Positions 1 through 9,756 of a stretch of DNA of 46,749 nt are shown one piece after another. Numbering within the stretch: position 1 is the stretch's first letter; each line of letters opens with the position of its first letter. Under the pieces are notes generated by a model, which saw only the letters and a list, made by a program, of their open reading frames with translations, did not search any database and was not told the DNA's origin. The DNA is from Cytophagales bacterium (GTDB taxonomy: Bacteria > Bacteroidota > Bacteroidia > Cytophagales > Microscillaceae), in the NCBI GenBank assembly GCA_013298075.1, contig JAAFJG010000036.1, positions 1 to 46,749 on the forward strand. The letters run 5' to 3'. Position numbers and translations under genes: made by a program.

Positions 1-223
1 TTAAGTTAAAATCTTTTTGGGGATTGAGCGTATAACCTAAAATATTGACAAACAAATCCTGTAAAAAACCTTCTTGATATTGTTCTTCTTTTGCATTTTT
101 AATATTTTCTTGAATATTTTTATTGGTAAAATGGGCTTGAAATTTATCAAAAGCATTTTTTATTTCGTCTTGATTTTGTAGTGCTACAAATTCTTTTAGA
201 ACTGTTTTTTGAAATATTTGCAT
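1..223 (-). CDS. N-terminal part of a second type IIG-like restriction-modification protein (runs off the window)
   Basis: The minus strand encodes 74 residues starting MQIFQKTVLKEFVALQ, open to the window edge. They differ from the first 74 residues of the next gene (240-3194) by one residue (Thr instead of Ala at position 33). At DNA level the 223 bases match 2972-3194 without gaps, with two mismatches (positions 127 and 134). The start codon lies 16 bases beyond the stop of the complete gene, on the same strand, so the two probably form one transcript. The visible part precedes the nuclease motif, so its catalytic state and its remaining length are unknown. It could be a full second enzyme with another specificity, or only a fragment left by a tandem duplication. 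Confidence 0.75.
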   Translation of the reverse strand, partial: MQIFQKTVLKEFVALQNQDEIKNAFDKFQAHFTNKNIQENIKNAKEEQYQEGFLQDLFVNILGYTLNPQKDFNL

Positions 224-239
224 TGTTTTTTAGATTAAT

Positions 240-3194
240 TTATTGATTTTCAATGAGTTGTATTTCTTCTTTTGTGAGATTATATAATTCATAGACCAAA
301 ATATCGATTTCTTTTTCGAGATTTTGGATTTTTTCTGTAATCGTATCTATTTTTTCTTTTTCTTGTTTAAAAAAATCTTTCCATTCTGTTTTTTTATTCA
401 AAGACATTTCGATTTTTGATTTTGTGAGTTCAGAAGCAAAATTTACCCAATCTAAATCAAACCAATTTTCTATTTTTTTGGTGAATTTTTTATGTTTGGC
501 GTATTCTTCTAATAATTCTAAAAAATTATTTTGCATTTTTTTAATATCAGGTTGCAAAGATAATATTTCATTTACTTTATCAATAAAAATTTGTTGATCA
601 TTTTTTGGAATAATCATAAAAGGTAATTGTTTAATATTGATAGTTTTGACTTGTGCAAAAGCCCTTCCTTCTTCTTCTGTAAGAATTGAATACAAATAAT
701 TTAACAATTTACTATTAAAAATAGCCAATAAAAAATACAAACTAATTTCATTTTTATATTCATCTTTCGGAATAATTGTATGTAAGGTTTTATCAGTTTG
801 ATAACCATTTTCATCTATCATTCCTACTAATTTACTCGAAGTTTGGCGATAAATAAGTTTAGGTTTAGTTTCTAAAATATCAATACGATATCTAAAAACA
901 TCATTTTCATTCAAAAAAGAAGTATAATTGTGTCTTAAATAGTTTTCAGGTTTATTAATTTTATAGCGTCCAATTTGTGTTCCTTTCAAGTAAGGAATAT
1001 CGTTAAAATGTTCTTTTTTTCCGTGATATAAAACTCGACTTCCAATAGAATTTTGCCTAACTTTTTTACTTCCTACTGACCAATAATTATAACCAATATC
1101 TTTGACCAAAAAATAATGATTCATTTTAGGAATATTGGCTAATTTTGCAAAAATTCCATTCAATGCAATAAAATTATTGGTATGTGCTTTTACCCAACCT
1201 TTTGTTTTTTTGAAATCACTTTTCATTATCCAACCTAATTCCATTTCTTTTTTTTCCAAAATAGTAATGGCAGAATAAACATTGGCATCTGTAAAATGTA
1301 ACACATTTGTAAAATCTACAATTTGTTTTATTTGATATTTTATTAAACTATTTCTTAATTTTTCAAAATATAATCCTTTAATAAAACTATTTGAAGTAAT
1401 TAAACCCAATAATCCATTGTTTTTTAAAAGATGAATACATTGCATAAAAAATGCTACATATAAATCATTATTTCTTTTAAACTCAGGAAATTTATTTTCT
1501 AAATATGTTTTTTTTGGCTTATCATAAACCAAAACATAAGGTGGATTTCCGACAATTAAACTAAATCCATCACCCATTTTTGAAAATTCTTTTGTCCAAT
1601 CAAAAGCCTTTTCATCAATATTTTTATCCGCAATCAATGAATTGCCAATTTTAATATTTTGGCTTAAATCATTTAATTTTCGTTTGCCTTGTGCGATACG
1701 TAGCCACAAAGAAAGTTTTGTGATAGATATACTTTCTAAGTTTATATCTACTCCAAAAATATTATTCTCTAAAATTTGATGATAAATATTTGAAACGATT
1801 TTTTCGTTGGATAAATTTGATAATAATTCGTCTAATTTTTGATGTTCTTTGATAAAAAACGTCAAGACTTGATTTAAAAATGCTCCCGAACCACACGCAG
1901 GATCCAAGACTGTAACGCTCAAAAGCCAATTTCTGTAGATATTTATTTTGTCAATCGTGATATTTTCAAAAGAAAGTTCTGTTTTTTTATTTTCACACAT
2001 TTTTCCTAAGGTTTCCTCAATCATATAATCGGTGATATAAATAGGCGTATAAAAAATACCATCTTCTTTTCTTTTCGGTTGTTCTTTGGACTTTTTCCCT
2101 GCCGCTAAATCTTTTGCTTTTTGTGATAGTTCCGCTTTTTTTTTGTCTAATTCTGCCAAACTAAATTCAAAAATATGACCTAAAACATTCACATCAATAT
2201 CAGATTCGAAATCATAACGACTAATATATTCCGATTGATTTTTCAGAATATTATCACCGATTTTGAAATTATCTAAAATTTCATCAAATTCGAATAAACC
2301 GCCATTAAACGCATAAATATCATATTTTTCACTCGAAAAACCATTGTTGATAAAGTCAAAATGTTTTTTAAAAACTTCATAAAGATTTTTTTTCTCTCCA
2401 ATTTGTTTATATAATTCCCATTCTTGGATAATTATTTTGATATAATTGGCGGGCAACAGCCCTTTATCTTTCGCAAAAGACATAAAAATAATTCTATCTA
2501 ATAATTTTTGCGTTTTCTGAAAAATCAATAATTCATCAATATTTTTGTTATTTTCTTTGATATTTAAAAACAATGCCTCTTTAAAACCTTGATAATCATT
2601 ATAAAATTCCAAAGTTAATTTTTCTTCTCTTTCTGTTGATTCTTTTTTTAGTTTAATAGGTTTATCTTGCAAAATACTTTTACAATGCAATACAGAATAA
2701 AGTACTGAAAAACGCTCAAAAGACAAATCAAATAAATCAAAATCTTCATATTCTACATTATTTTCCAAATAAAAACGAAGTTTTTTGAAATTAGAAGTGA
2801 TGATATATTTGCAATCAATATGACTATTTTTATACTCAAAAGCCTGTTTTTGAATGTCTTCTAATAAAATGGTTTTCATTGATTTGAGTTCGATTACGCC
2901 AATTACTTTGCCATTTTTAAGAATTGCACCATCAGATTTTTTCGCAGAATTTTGCGTTTTTTGTTCTGAAATTAAGTTAAAATCTTTTTGGGGATTGAGC
3001 GTATAACCTAAAATATTGACAAACAAATCCTGTAAAAAACCTTCTTGATATTGTTCTTCTTTTGCATTTTTAATATTTTCTTGAATATTTTTATTGGCAA
3101 AATGAGCTTGAAATTTATCAAAAGCATTTTTTATTTCGTCTTGATTTTGTAGTGCTACAAATTCTTTTAGAACTGTTTTTTGAAATATTTGCAT
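240..3194 (-). CDS. Type IIG-like restriction-modification protein (fused nuclease and N6-adenine methyltransferase)
   Basis: 984 residues. An N-terminal PD-(D/E)xK-type nuclease region is suggested by Asp88 followed by IELK (Glu102, Lys104) in a context like the HsdR N-terminal domain. The central methyltransferase carries the SAM-binding motif DPACGSGAFL at residue 431 and the catalytic NPPY at residues 550-553, typical of Eco57I-like N6-adenine methylases. The remaining 400 or so residues would hold the target recognition region and end in a coiled-coil-like tail. Such single-chain enzymes both cut and methylate, so no separate methylase gene is required. The length agrees with the family (about 900-1100). 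No adjacent specificity subunit is seen. The next gene on its 3' side begins with the same 74 residues. A perfect inverted repeat lies just upstream of the start. Confidence 0.87.
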   Translation of the reverse strand: MQIFQKTVLKEFVALQNQDEIKNAFDKFQAHFANKNIQENIKNAKEEQYQEGFLQDLFVNILGYTLNPQKDFNLISEQKTQNSAKKSDGAILKNGKVIGVIELKSMKTILLEDIQKQAFEYKNSHIDCKYIITSNFKKLRFYLENNVEYEDFDLFDLSFERFSVLYSVLHCKSILQDKPIKLKKESTEREEKLTLEFYNDYQGFKEALFLNIKENNKNIDELLIFQKTQKLLDRIIFMSFAKDKGLLPANYIKIIIQEWELYKQIGEKKNLYEVFKKHFDFINNGFSSEKYDIYAFNGGLFEFDEILDNFKIGDNILKNQSEYISRYDFESDIDVNVLGHIFEFSLAELDKKKAELSQKAKDLAAGKKSKEQPKRKEDGIFYTPIYITDYMIEETLGKMCENKKTELSFENITIDKINIYRNWLLSVTVLDPACGSGAFLNQVLTFFIKEHQKLDELLSNLSNEKIVSNIYHQILENNIFGVDINLESISITKLSLWLRIAQGKRKLNDLSQNIKIGNSLIADKNIDEKAFDWTKEFSKMGDGFSLIVGNPPYVLVYDKPKKTYLENKFPEFKRNNDLYVAFFMQCIHLLKNNGLLGLITSNSFIKGLYFEKLRNSLIKYQIKQIVDFTNVLHFTDANVYSAITILEKKEMELGWIMKSDFKKTKGWVKAHTNNFIALNGIFAKLANIPKMNHYFLVKDIGYNYWSVGSKKVRQNSIGSRVLYHGKKEHFNDIPYLKGTQIGRYKINKPENYLRHNYTSFLNENDVFRYRIDILETKPKLIYRQTSSKLVGMIDENGYQTDKTLHTIIPKDEYKNEISLYFLLAIFNSKLLNYLYSILTEEEGRAFAQVKTINIKQLPFMIIPKNDQQIFIDKVNEILSLQPDIKKMQNNFLELLEEYAKHKKFTKKIENWFDLDWVNFASELTKSKIEMSLNKKTEWKDFFKQEKEKIDTITEKIQNLEKEIDILVYELYNLTKEEIQLIENQ
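2972..3194. repeat. Direct repeat shared with bases 1-223
   Basis: Bases 1-223 and 2972-3194 align at a constant offset of 2971 with two mismatches. Similarity continues weakly for about 17 bases past the start codon, into the leader. The window edge cuts the left copy, so the true repeat is at least 223 bases and probably longer. This is large enough for homologous recombination, which would delete one gene or create a hybrid. Confidence 0.95.
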
Positions 3195-3220
3195 TGTTTT
3201 TTTAGGTTAATTTTATTCTA

Positions 3221-3262
3221 TTATGTCATATTACAGTTTTTTAGTGATATAATATGACATAA
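3221..3262. promoter_or_regulatory. Perfect 13-base inverted repeat upstream of the restriction-modification gene
   Basis: TTATGTCATATTA at 3221-3233 is repeated in inverted form at 3250-3262, with a 16-base spacer. It ends about 27 bases upstream of the start codon of the minus-strand gene. On the minus strand it is not followed by a T tract, so it does not look like a terminator for the M16 gene. An operator or a leader hairpin controlling the restriction-modification gene fits better, but no regulator gene is adjacent. Confidence 0.55.
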
Positions 3263-3330
3263 AAATAAACAAATTATTTATCACTTTTAAGGAAAGTAAC
3301 TAATTTTGTGTGATAGAAAACATCTTGATT

Positions 3331-4626
3331 TTATCCAATTCCTACACAAGTCATTTCTTCAGTTTTGAGATATTTTTGAGCCACAAGCAACAATTCTTCA
3401 GGTGTAATAGTTTGAATTTTTTTGATATATTGTTGATAATAACTATAATCTAAATCTGCAAAATAAACATTTTTAAATAGTTCTGCTAATTCAAAAGAGG
3501 TATTAATTCCATCTGCAAATTTACCTAACAAATAATTTCTAACTGTATTTAATTCACTTTCGGCAATCAATTCGCTCTTTAATTTTTTTGCTTCTTTATG
3601 AATTTCAGCCAAGACATTTGGATAAAATTCTTTTTTTACATCTGCCAAAATCACAAAATAACCTGTTTCTAACAAAGGAACTACCTGCGTATGAATGCCA
3701 TACGTATAACCTTTATCTTCTCTAATATTTTTCATCAATCTTGAGCCAAAATATCCGCCAAAAATAGTTGATAAAATACGCATAGAAAGATAATCTTCGT
3801 GTTTTTGATTAAATAAAAGATTGCCCATACAAAATGATGTTTGGACTTTATCACTTATATCCAAATAAAATTCTTTATTTTCATCTGGTTTTGGATTTTC
3901 CCAAATTTGTGTCGATTTTTTTGAATTAATTGTAAGATTACCAAAAATATTTTCTACCAGATTTATTTCCTGCTCATCAAAACTTCCTGTCAAAAAAATC
4001 TCAAAAGGCATTTCTTGAATATGATTTTTAAAATAATTTTTGAGGTCATCTATTGTTATTTTTTCAACATCTTCGATGGTTGTTTTTTTACCAAAAGGGT
4101 GATTTTCTCCAAATAATCGTTCTCTAAAATTTTGTCTTGCGATAAAACTTGTTTTTTCTAAATTAAGCAATAGATTTTGAACCGATTTTTTTTGCTCTAA
4201 TTCCCATTCTGCGATTGGAAAATTACTTTCTTGTAATATTTCTAACAAAAAAGGCAACACATCTTTCAAATATTTTCTCAAAACAAAAACACTCACAGAA
4301 GTATGTTTCAAATCTACATTTACATCATAATACGCGCCAAAATTATCAAAATATTCGTTAATTTGATTAGCATTGTACTTTTCTGTTCCTGAAAACAACA
4401 TTTTAGCGGTACTATTGGCAATACTTTTTTTATCTTCATAATTAGTGCCTGCCAAAAAAACAATTTCAAATTTAATAATTTCTTGTTTTCCTACGCTCAA
4501 CGAATGAAATTTGGTGTGATTTGCCAATATTTTGGTTTGCATTGGCAAAATATCAATATTTTCAATGACTTGAAAAGGAGGCGGATTTTTACGGTCAAGC
4601 ATATTTTTTGGAGTTGGAGTGAACAT
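3331..4626 (-). CDS. M16 family peptidase homologue lacking the zinc-binding motif
   Basis: 431 residues, the usual size of a bacterial M16 (insulinase/MPP-like) subunit with two homologous domains. Active members carry HxxEH just before MLFxGT. Here that place reads ANSTAKMLFSGT, with Asn71, Ala74 and Lys75 instead of His, Glu and His. The C-terminal half keeps the Arg/Tyr signature of the partner domain (RLMKNIREDKGYTYG). This is the pattern of a non-catalytic subunit that pairs with an active M16 protein, as in the two-gene M16 systems of many bacteria. No active partner lies in the window. There is no clear signal peptide. It lies on the same strand as the lipoprotein gene upstream, 20 bases away, so the two may be cotranscribed. 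Confidence 0.85.
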   Translation of the reverse strand: MFTPTPKNMLDRKNPPPFQVIENIDILPMQTKILANHTKFHSLSVGKQEIIKFEIVFLAGTNYEDKKSIANSTAKMLFSGTEKYNANQINEYFDNFGAYYDVNVDLKHTSVSVFVLRKYLKDVLPFLLEILQESNFPIAEWELEQKKSVQNLLLNLEKTSFIARQNFRERLFGENHPFGKKTTIEDVEKITIDDLKNYFKNHIQEMPFEIFLTGSFDEQEINLVENIFGNLTINSKKSTQIWENPKPDENKEFYLDISDKVQTSFCMGNLLFNQKHEDYLSMRILSTIFGGYFGSRLMKNIREDKGYTYGIHTQVVPLLETGYFVILADVKKEFYPNVLAEIHKEAKKLKSELIAESELNTVRNYLLGKFADGINTSFELAELFKNVYFADLDYSYYQQYIKKIQTITPEELLLVAQKYLKTEEMTCVGIG

Positions 4627-4646
4627 TTTTTAGTAAAAAATATTAT

Positions 4647-5072
4647 TTATTTATCATCAATATTAAAAGTCAAAGTTTCTTTTTTTCCATTTTCTTGGAC
4701 AGACAAAATCATATCATATTTAGATATATTTTCTAAAATAAAAGTGGCGTTATCTTTTGTATTTATATCAGAAATAAAAATAATAACTCTATCATCTGTA
4801 CTCATACTCCATTTTCCGCTATCTGCGTGTAAACCTTTTTGAATAAGATAAGAGCCATTTTTACGAATATCAAAAGTAATTTTATAATCTTTTTCTCTTT
4901 CGTTTGGGTCAGGTAGCAAAGTATCTGTTTTACTTTTTTGAGATTCCAAACCTACTTTTATAACTTTCCATTTGGCTATAATTCCTACTTTTTTATCAAT
5001 TTTATTCCCACAATTTGTGCATACAATAGATAAAAAAAATAAGAATAATATTTTAGTGATTGATAAATTCAT
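4647..5072 (-). CDS. Small lipoprotein with a lipocalin-like domain
   Basis: 141 residues from the ATG at 5072; an upstream in-frame start at 5111 would put 13 charged residues before the signal peptide and was not chosen. The N-terminus has a lysine, a hydrophobic stretch (ILFLFFLSIVC) and then TNC, a plausible though imperfect lipobox. The rest has the spacing of the short lipocalin-like lipoproteins common in Bacteroidota: GKWKV-like start (IIAKWKVIKVG), a central KNGSYLIQKGLHADSGKWSM section, and late strands with DNATFILENISKYDMILSV. The role is unknown; the protein is probably attached to the outer membrane. The gene is followed closely by the M16 homologue. Confidence 0.65.
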   Translation of the reverse strand: MNLSITKILFLFFLSIVCTNCGNKIDKKVGIIAKWKVIKVGLESQKSKTDTLLPDPNEREKDYKITFDIRKNGSYLIQKGLHADSGKWSMSTDDRVIIFISDINTKDNATFILENISKYDMILSVQENGKKETLTFNIDDK

Positions 5073-5578
5073 AATTTTTTTGTGTGATAAATTTATTTTG
5101 GCTCTTGCCAAACTTCAAACTGATAAATAGAAGTTGGCTTAATTTATTCTTAATATTACACAAATTTAGGTTATTTTTTTTAAATAACAAAAAAAAGTCA
5201 TAAATTTGCGTAAAATAAATATTTTGTTATTATAATTTTTTCGTATGCTAAACAAATAATAAAGATTCTATTTGTAATATTATCCTAATTAATATACTTT
5301 ATTTGTTAAAAAATTGTAATTATTTTGGTATAAAATAATTTTCCATACTTTTAATTATATTGACGAAATATTTCGACACAAAATATTTAATTGCTTAATT
5401 TTCAATATGTTATGACATCGATTCATATTTCTGAAAAAAATATATTTTTTTTTGTATTTTTTTTGTATTATATTTGAATGAATAATCACAAAAAGCGTCT
5501 ATTTCATTGATTATCAAAGGCAAACGTATTTTATATAAAAACAATTTTTTATACCACAAAAAACAATTTAAGCAAGGA
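5073..5578. other. AT-rich divergent intergenic region upstream of nrdA
   Basis: About 500 bases separate the divergent lipoprotein and nrdA genes. The stretch is very AT-rich and holds no convincing gene. CGAAATATTTCG at 5364-5375 is a perfect 12-base palindrome and a possible operator. TATATTTG at 5469-5476 fits the Bacteroidota -7 element for nrdA, although the TTTG at 5451 is too close to be an ideal -33 element. No confident NrdR box was recognised. Confidence 0.4.
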
Positions 5579-7999
5579 ATGGAAGTAATAAAAAGGGACG
5601 GTAGAAAAGAAACCGTAAAATTTGACAAAATCACAGCACGTATCGAAAAACTTTGTTACAGCCTCAACAGAAACTATGTTGAGCCGTTAAAAGTAGCTAT
5701 GAAAGTAATAGAAGGCTTGTATGATGGCGTAACCACTTCAGAATTAGACAATTTGGCAGCCGAAACGTGTGCCGCTATGGCAATCGTTCACCCTGATTAT
5801 GCAATTTTAGCAGCACGAATTGCTATTTCAAATTTACAAAAAAATACAGATAAATCATTCTCAAAAACAATGAAACATCTGTACGAATACTTAGACCCAA
5901 AAACAGGTGAAAGAGCAAATTTATTGTCTGATAATACTTATAATATCATCAAAAAATATGCTGATGAACTTAATTCAGCCATTATTTATGATAGAGATTT
6001 TAATTATGATTATTTTGGATTTAAGACATTAGAAAGGTCTTATTTGTTAAAAATGTTTGGAAAAGTAGCAGAAAGACCTCAACATTTAATTATGCGTGTA
6101 GCAGTCGGAATCCATGGAGAAGACATAGAATCTGCCATCGAAACTTATAATTTGATGTCTGAAAAATGGTTTACACATGCCACGCCTACTTTATTTAACG
6201 CAGGTACGCCCAAACCACAATTATCGTCTTGCTTTCTTTTGACAATGCAAAGCGATAGTATTTTAGGAATTTATGACACGCTCAAACAATGTGCCTTAAT
6301 TTCTCAATCAGCAGGCGGAATTGGAGTGTCTATTCATAATGTACGTGCGACAGGCTCGTATATCAAAGGCACAAACGGACACTCAAACGGCATTATTCCA
6401 ATGTTAAGAGTGTTTAATGATACGGCAAGATACGTAGATCAAGGTGGAAACAAAAGAAAAGGGGCTTTTGCGGTCTATTTAGAACCTTGGCACGCTGATA
6501 TTTTTGAATTTTTAGAATTGAAAAAAAATCACGGAAAAGAAGAATTAAGAGCAAGAGATTTATTTTATGCTATTTGGGCTTCTGATTTATTTATGAAAAG
6601 AGTGCAAGATGATAGCACTTGGTCACTTTTTTGTCCGAATGAAGCGCCCGGTTTGGCTGAGGTTTGGGGAAAAGAATTTGAAGCATTATACGAAAAATAT
6701 GAACTCGAAGGAAAAGCCCGCAAAACTATCAAAGCACAAGAATTGTGGTTTAAAATATTAGAATCACAAATCGAAACAGGCACACCTTATATGTTGTATA
6801 AAGATAGTGCAAATGCAAAATCAAATCAACAAAATTTAGGAACTATCAAAAGTTCAAATTTATGTGCGGAAATTATAGAATATACTTCGCCTGACGAAGT
6901 GGCAGTGTGTAATTTGAGTTCTATTTCTTTGCCAAAATTTATTATCAATGGTAAATTTGACCACCAAAAATTATGCGAAGTTACCAAAGTAATCGCCAAA
7001 AATTTGAATAAAATCATTGATATAAATTATTATCCTATCAAAGAAGCAGAAAATTCGAACAAAAGACACAGACCAATCGGAATTGGTGTGCAAGGTTTGG
7101 CTGATGTATTTGCGATGTTAAGAATGCCTTTTGAATCAGAAGAAGCAAGAGGTTTGAATAAAGATATTTTTGAAACGATTTATTTTGGAGCGATGACGGC
7201 TTCTATGGAATTAGCCAAAATTGAAGGAGCATATTCTACTTTCAAAGGCTCACCGCTTTCAAAAGGAATGTTTCAATTTGATTTATGGGACGTAAAACCT
7301 ACTTCAAATCGTTGGAATTGGGACGAATTGCGTACTCAAGTAATGGAATTTGGCGTTAGAAATTCTTTGTTGTTAGCACCAATGCCGACCGCTTCGACTT
7401 CTCAAATTTTAGGAAATAACGAATGTTTTGAACCTTTTACGACTAATATGTATAAAAGACAAGTGCTTTCGGGTGAATTTGTGATTGTAAACAAACATTT
7501 ATTGAAAGATTTGGTTGAGTTAGGTTTATGGAATGAAACAATGAAAAATAGAATTGTAATGGCGGAAGGTTCTGTGCAATCTATTCCTGAAATTCCACAA
7601 AACTTAAAAGATATTTATAAAACGGTTTGGGAAATCAAACAAAAAGCAATTATTGATTTGGCAGCAGATAGAGGTGCTTTTATTTGCCAAAGTCAAAGTT
7701 TAAATATTCATTTGGAAGATGCGACGATGAATAAAATGAGTTCGATGCATTTTTATGCGTGGAAAAAAGGGCTTAAAACAGGTATGTATTATTTGCGTAC
7801 TCGTCCTGCGGCTAATCCGATTCAATTTACTATCAATAAACAAGAAATGGCATTGGTGGAGGCAGCTTCAGCGACCAATCATCAAGAAAATATTCATCAA
7901 CAAAATGCACAATCTTTTTTTGAAAATACAAGTAGTGAAAGTGATACAGTGAAATTGTGTTCGTTAGAAGATCCTGATTGTGAGGCGTGTAGTGCGTAA
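5579..7999 (+). CDS. nrdA: Ribonucleoside-diphosphate reductase, alpha subunit (class Ia)
   Basis: 806 residues from the ATG at 5579, which gives the usual N-terminus [18 protein letters not shown]; an in-frame start at 5507 would add 24 untypical residues. An ATP-cone covers roughly residues 2-90 and provides allosteric control of activity. Catalytic features: Cys218 in SSCFLLT, NLCAEI with Cys429 and Glu431, and the [17 protein letters not shown] block. The GMYYLRT Tyr-Tyr pair needed for radical transfer is present, and the tail ends DPDCEACSA with the Cys801/Cys804 pair that re-reduces the active site. The enzyme makes deoxyribonucleotides and needs an NrdB partner, which is not in this window. 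The gene ends at a bidirectional terminator. Confidence 0.96.
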   Translation: MEVIKRDGRKETVKFDKITARIEKLCYSLNRNYVEPLKVAMKVIEGLYDGVTTSELDNLAAETCAAMAIVHPDYAILAARIAISNLQKNTDKSFSKTMKHLYEYLDPKTGERANLLSDNTYNIIKKYADELNSAIIYDRDFNYDYFGFKTLERSYLLKMFGKVAERPQHLIMRVAVGIHGEDIESAIETYNLMSEKWFTHATPTLFNAGTPKPQLSSCFLLTMQSDSILGIYDTLKQCALISQSAGGIGVSIHNVRATGSYIKGTNGHSNGIIPMLRVFNDTARYVDQGGNKRKGAFAVYLEPWHADIFEFLELKKNHGKEELRARDLFYAIWASDLFMKRVQDDSTWSLFCPNEAPGLAEVWGKEFEALYEKYELEGKARKTIKAQELWFKILESQIETGTPYMLYKDSANAKSNQQNLGTIKSSNLCAEIIEYTSPDEVAVCNLSSISLPKFIINGKFDHQKLCEVTKVIAKNLNKIIDINYYPIKEAENSNKRHRPIGIGVQGLADVFAMLRMPFESEEARGLNKDIFETIYFGAMTASMELAKIEGAYSTFKGSPLSKGMFQFDLWDVKPTSNRWNWDELRTQVMEFGVRNSLLLAPMPTASTSQILGNNECFEPFTTNMYKRQVLSGEFVIVNKHLLKDLVELGLWNETMKNRIVMAEGSVQSIPEIPQNLKDIYKTVWEIKQKAIIDLAADRGAFICQSQSLNIHLEDATMNKMSSMHFYAWKKGLKTGMYYLRTRPAANPIQFTINKQEMALVEAASATNHQENIHQQNAQSFFENTSSESDTVKLCSLEDPDCEACSA

Positions 8000-8103
8000 A
8001 ATCTACCAAGATTTATATGATTTTAGTGATTTATAAGATTAGTTATCGGATTTTTAACGATTTATATCTTAAAAAATATCATATAAATTACTCCTGAGTG
8101 TGA

Positions 8104-8136
8104 AAAAACGCATCGAAATTTTTTTGATGCGTTTTT
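8104..8136. terminator. Bidirectional terminator between nrdA and the TIGR02757 gene
   Basis: AAAAACGCATC at 8104-8114 pairs perfectly with 8126-8136 around an 11-base loop, with A and T tracts on the two sides, so it can work in both directions. It touches the stop codon of the minus-strand gene. Just before it, an 11-base inverted repeat (8011-8021 and 8078-8088, ATTTATATGAT) may form a larger structure in the nrdA 3' untranslated region. Confidence 0.85.
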
Positions 8137-8905
8137 ATTTATTCTGCACTCCCCAACCAAACAAAGCAAAATCATATTTGACAGGGTCATCAGCACAAAA
8201 ACCACGTAATTTTTCTGTTAATTCTAAAGAAGTTTTCCAATTTGCTTGTCTCCATTTGGGTATCAAATTCCATTCTGTTGCCACCCGTTGTACGTGTACG
8301 TCAAGCGGACAAACCAACTGCGAAGGAAGTATTTTTTGCCACAATCCAAAATCGACTCCATATTCATCTTTTCTGACCATCCACCTCAAAAACATACATA
8401 ATCTTTTGCAAGCAGAGTTTGTTTGGGGAGTAGAAATATGCTTTCCTGTGCGTCTGGGGAAGATTTCGTGTTGTGTAAAAGAATTATAAAATCCTTTCAA
8501 AGCATTTTCGATAGTGGTATCATCAGGCAAAATAAAATCAGAAAAAGCAGTTTCTAAACTTTCATTTTTTTGGTAATGATTTTGTAAAAAAGTCAAAAAA
8601 TAATCAGCATCAATATAGTTAAAAGTTCGATGTTTGAACGATTGAAATATTTCTCTGTCTTTGGGTTGATGATTTTTGATAAAATCAAAAGGCTCGTTAT
8701 CCATCAAAGCAAACAATTCTTTGGCTTTATTGATAATGGTTACACGCTGTCCCCACGAAAAAATAGATGTCCAAAAACCCACAATTTCAATATCTTGTAA
8801 TTTTGTATATTGATGTGGCAAAGAAATAGGGTCTTTTTCGATAAAATGGGGTGCATTATATCTCAAAAATAATCTATCTAACACGTCTTTATCAACTTCT
8901 ATCAT
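8135..8905 (-). CDS. TIGR02757 (DUF2400) family protein
   Basis: 256 residues, the normal size of this family, which is widespread in Bacteroidota and some other phyla. Recognisable family blocks are FWTSIFSWGQRVTIINKA near residue 45, KPLNMFLRWMVR-like CMFLRWMVRKDEYGVDFGLW, and PLDVHVQRVATEWNL, which resembles the conserved Asp-containing segment of helix-hairpin-helix DNA glycosylases. The family has no established biochemical function; a base-excision role is only a fold-based guess. No signal peptide or membrane segment is visible. The stop codon is inside the stem of the shared terminator. The gene upstream (TPR-PspC) lies on the same strand 30 bases away, so they may share a transcript. 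Confidence 0.85.
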   Translation of the reverse strand: MIEVDKDVLDRLFLRYNAPHFIEKDPISLPHQYTKLQDIEIVGFWTSIFSWGQRVTIINKAKELFALMDNEPFDFIKNHQPKDREIFQSFKHRTFNYIDADYFLTFLQNHYQKNESLETAFSDFILPDDTTIENALKGFYNSFTQHEIFPRRTGKHISTPQTNSACKRLCMFLRWMVRKDEYGVDFGLWQKILPSQLVCPLDVHVQRVATEWNLIPKWRQANWKTSLELTEKLRGFCADDPVKYDFALFGWGVQNK

Positions 8906-8935
8906 TATAAATAAGTAATTTTTTGATTTTTTAAA

Positions 8936-9688
8936 CTAATATTTTTGATGTTTGGGCATAATATAAGCCAACGCCAAATAAACAAAAAAAGGAAATCCCA
9001 TCGTAATGACCGCTATAATAAAAGCCAAACGAACCCAAGTAGAATCTACACCCAAATACTCAGCAATGCCTCCACATACGCCAAATATTTTTTTATCTCT
9101 TGACGATCTACGCAATCTTTTATCTGTATTATTACCAAAAATATTAGCAGTAGAAGTTTTAAAGATAGATTTTGAAGAATCTCTCATATCACTCATCACC
9201 TCTTCCATCATTCGATTTAGTTTGCTTTGGTTATCAGTAGGTTGACTAAATGGATTGCTTTTTGAGAAAGTTCCTTTGTTTAATTCTGCGGATAATTTAA
9301 AAGATAATTCATGAGAAGGATTAATCTGTAAACATTGTTTGACATAATTTTTTGCCTTTTGCAAGTCATCTTTATTTTTTTTGAGCATATATCGGTGTTT
9401 ATATGCATTCGCCAATCCGTACAACGCCTCTACGTGTGAGGGATTTAAAATAATAGATTGTTGAAATTCCTCAATCGCACTATCCCAATCTTCGTATCGG
9501 CTATATCCTTCGCCTCTGGTAAAGTAATCTTTTTGTTTCGAGTTAATAAAAGCAATTTCACTATCAGACAAGCCTAAGTCGATAGCAATACGTTTAAGTT
9601 CTTGCCCGTCTATAGGTTTTTCTCTTTGTTCATTTTGCAAGTTTAGAATTTTTTGTATATATTCTTGCAATTTATCCGCATTTTCCAT
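8936..9688 (-). CDS. TPR repeat protein with C-terminal PspC membrane domain
   Basis: 250 residues. Residues of about 65-150 form two or three tetratricopeptide repeats ([32 protein letters not shown] and a following [16 protein letters not shown] unit). A low-complexity linker leads to a PspC domain near residues 190-248: [25 protein letters not shown], then one hydrophobic helix ([22 protein letters not shown]). PspC proteins sense or react to inner-membrane stress in the phage-shock response; the TPR part should bind a partner in the cytoplasm. The fusion is unusual, since most PspC proteins are short. No other psp gene is nearby. The exact role is unknown. Confidence 0.8.
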   Translation of the reverse strand: MENADKLQEYIQKILNLQNEQREKPIDGQELKRIAIDLGLSDSEIAFINSKQKDYFTRGEGYSRYEDWDSAIEEFQQSIILNPSHVEALYGLANAYKHRYMLKKNKDDLQKAKNYVKQCLQINPSHELSFKLSAELNKGTFSKSNPFSQPTDNQSKLNRMMEEVMSDMRDSSKSIFKTSTANIFGNNTDKRLRRSSRDKKIFGVCGGIAEYLGVDSTWVRLAFIIAVITMGFPFFVYLALAYIMPKHQKY

Positions 9689-9756
9689 TGCTATTTAATT
9701 ATTTTTTCGAATTAAAGCACAAAGTAATATATTTTTTAGGATAAAAACAACTTTTT

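Noticed and set aside
4483-4842. Plus-strand frame of 119 residues spanning the M16/lipoprotein junction
   Set aside because: It lies antisense to two supported genes and has low-complexity hydrophobic translation without family features.
5364-5375. NrdR box upstream of nrdA
   Set aside because: The palindrome CGAAATATTTCG does not match the known NrdR consensus, and no paired second box at the usual spacing was found.
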